A stretch of DNA of 12,246 bases from positions 1 through 12,246 of the forward strand of contig CALDKP010000251.1 of the NCBI GenBank assembly GCA_937898535.1, in the 5' to 3' direction. Each line of letters begins with the position of its first letter. Position 1 is the stretch's first letter. Of the stretch, positions 11,162 to 12,246 are shown in pieces. Below the pieces are notes generated by a model, which did not search any database, was not told the origin of the DNA, and saw only the letters and a program-made list of their open reading frames with translations. Made by a program: the position numbers and the translations under genes. The DNA is from an uncultured Sphingomonadales bacterium. GTDB taxonomy: Bacteria > Pseudomonadota > Alphaproteobacteria > Sphingomonadales > Sphingomonadaceae.

Positions 11162-12246
11162 TCATGCTCCTGAAAGTTGTTTGATCACTAATCCTTCAGA
11201 ATTGATATATGAATCAAGCGGAGTAGGAAATAGTGGATTCGCAAGTGTCGGATTTGACTCGATTAATTTTCCATCTTTCTTCCGGTCTCGTCCCACGCTC
11301 GAAAAAACTCTTAATGCCGACTGGGGAGAAAAACCTTCATATTGTTGAAATTGAACGCGTTGTGGATCATCGCTTTCCGAGATCGAATCATTATGTAATT
11401 CGATGGCTAAGCTTTTGCTGTAAGGTTCGATAAATATCACCCGAACAATTCCAGCGGCGACAATATGGCGGGCACAATTGTGACAAGGATACGTGGTAGT
11501 GAATAAAGTTCCACCCGCCGTAGCACCTTTACCTTCGCGCGCTACGGAAACGATCGCTTCCATTTCGGCATGAACTGATCGAGAAAATTCGATTAGGTTT
11601 TTGGCATCGGATTTCGAAGCAGCCTCGAAAACCTTTCCAAACAATCCCGCCTGTTCACTTGGTGATTGAGCAACATTATTAGCGATGGATCTTGCGAGCC
11701 GAGCCTTCCGCTCGTCATTATGACAAACCAGCCCTCCCCATTTAAAACATCTTTTATCGTTGGTTTCGTCCTGTTCGTTATACAATCCACCACGAAATTT
11801 TGGAACGTCGTTGCAGCCAACACCAATTAATTCATCCTGGGCGTTATAAATCGCAGCACCTACCTGTCTAGATAGGCATGCAGATTGGACTGCCGCTGCC
11901 GCAGCTTTCATCATACCTTGTTCTTCAAATGTTGGAGTGTGTAGCTCCACACCAAAGACTACCGATAGAAAACGCTTAATCGATTTTTCTAGGCGATCTC
12001 TGGTGTCCAGATGGTTTCGAATAAAAAAGTCTGCGCGGTGAGCTGTTTTACTAACTTGCTGCCCGTAAGCGTCATCGTCTTGCTGATCCTTTTTCATTAC
12101 TTTTTGGGCCGAAATATCGTCGGCGCCTGCTCTGCATAGCCGGTTTTTTCGAATATCATGAGGAGCAAAAACCGTGACCACCCATAACAGGTCGCCGTAA
12201 ATTTGTCTTAACCGGGATATTTCAGCGGGATTTTTCAGAGAATCGA
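11162..12246 (-). CDS. Antiphage-type dCTP deaminase, N-terminus cut by window edge
   Basis: The frame runs to the window edge, giving 360 visible residues; the GTG at 12181 is not the real start because the coding sequence continues upstream with family-like residues (SLKNPAEISRLRQIYGDLLW). The deaminase zinc site is complete: His225-Ala-Glu227 (SVHAEMEAI, codons 11564-11572) and Pro253-Cys254-x-x-Cys257 (codons 11474-11488). The segment FAPHDIRKNRL links to what in this family is a P-loop nucleotide kinase-like N-terminal domain, which lies outside the window. Such two-domain enzymes (DcdV/AvcD type) deaminate dCTP or dCMP during phage infection and so deplete the nucleotide the phage needs. 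The gene is clearly AT-richer than the genes to its left, which suggests transfer. A 61-residue ORF follows immediately. Confidence 0.85.
   Translation of the reverse strand, partial: DSLKNPAEISRLRQIYGDLLWVVTVFAPHDIRKNRLCRAGADDISAQKVMKKDQQDDDAYGQQVSKTAHRADFFIRNHLDTRDRLEKSIKRFLSVVFGVELHTPTFEEQGMMKAAAAAVQSACLSRQVGAAIYNAQDELIGVGCNDVPKFRGGLYNEQDETNDKRCFKWGGLVCHNDERKARLARSIANNVAQSPSEQAGLFGKVFEAASKSDAKNLIEFSRSVHAEMEAIVSVAREGKGATAGGTLFTTTYPCHNCARHIVAAGIVRVIFIEPYSKSLAIELHNDSISESDDPQRVQFQQYEGFSPQSALRVFSSVGRDRKKDGKLIESNPTLANPLFPTPLDSYINSEGLVIKQLSGA

Noticed and set aside
11022..11348. Plus-strand ORF across the deaminase C-terminus and the 61-residue ORF
   Set aside because: No ribosome site, no recognisable domain, and it overlaps a gene with a complete zinc site on the other strand.

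Overview
The window looks like a chromosomal piece from a sphingolipid-making alphaproteobacterium, most likely Sphingomonadaceae. The evidence is a serine palmitoyltransferase (SPT) whose catalytic residues keep the spacing of the Sphingomonas enzyme, a dedicated acyl carrier protein, a ceramide-synthase-type GNAT protein, moderately high GC, and REP-like hairpin repeats. No rRNA, tRNA, CRISPR array or transposase gene was seen.

Layout. 76-2217 (+): acyl carrier protein, spt, and a DUF1275 membrane protein. 2214-4628 (-): a convergent three-gene unit read as DUF2141 periplasmic protein, then a lipid kinase of the diacylglycerol/ceramide kinase type, then a nucleotidyltransferase-fold protein that resembles Tam41/Mmp37. 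The two blocks meet in one TTAA that holds both stop codons. 4756-8279 (+): lptF, lptG and a GNAT-like protein of the family that includes the bacterial ceramide synthase. 8329-8807 (-): a DUF952 protein and a 34-residue single-span membrane protein. 9123-10139 (+): an HTH-like protein flanked by a perfect 77-bp inverted repeat. 10305-10604 (-): a DUF1294 membrane protein. 10970-12246 (-): an antiphage-type dCTP deaminase, cut by the window edge, and a 61-residue ORF directly behind it.

How the genes may work together. ACP and SPT would start sphingoid-base synthesis. The GNAT protein at 7128 is a good candidate to N-acylate the base. The kinase could phosphorylate ceramide, and the Tam41-like protein could then activate the phosphate with a nucleotide; that last step is inference and is the most interesting hypothesis here. 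LptF and LptG, normally the membrane part of the LPS exporter, lie between the two lipid blocks, which raises the question of whether they export sphingolipid. The ceramide reductase is not in the window.

From about 8,800 onward the character changes. There are dispersed double-hairpin repeats, G-rich tracts, a gene bracketed by inverted repeats, and, past 10,750, a visibly AT-richer segment carrying the antiphage deaminase. This part looks like accessory DNA.
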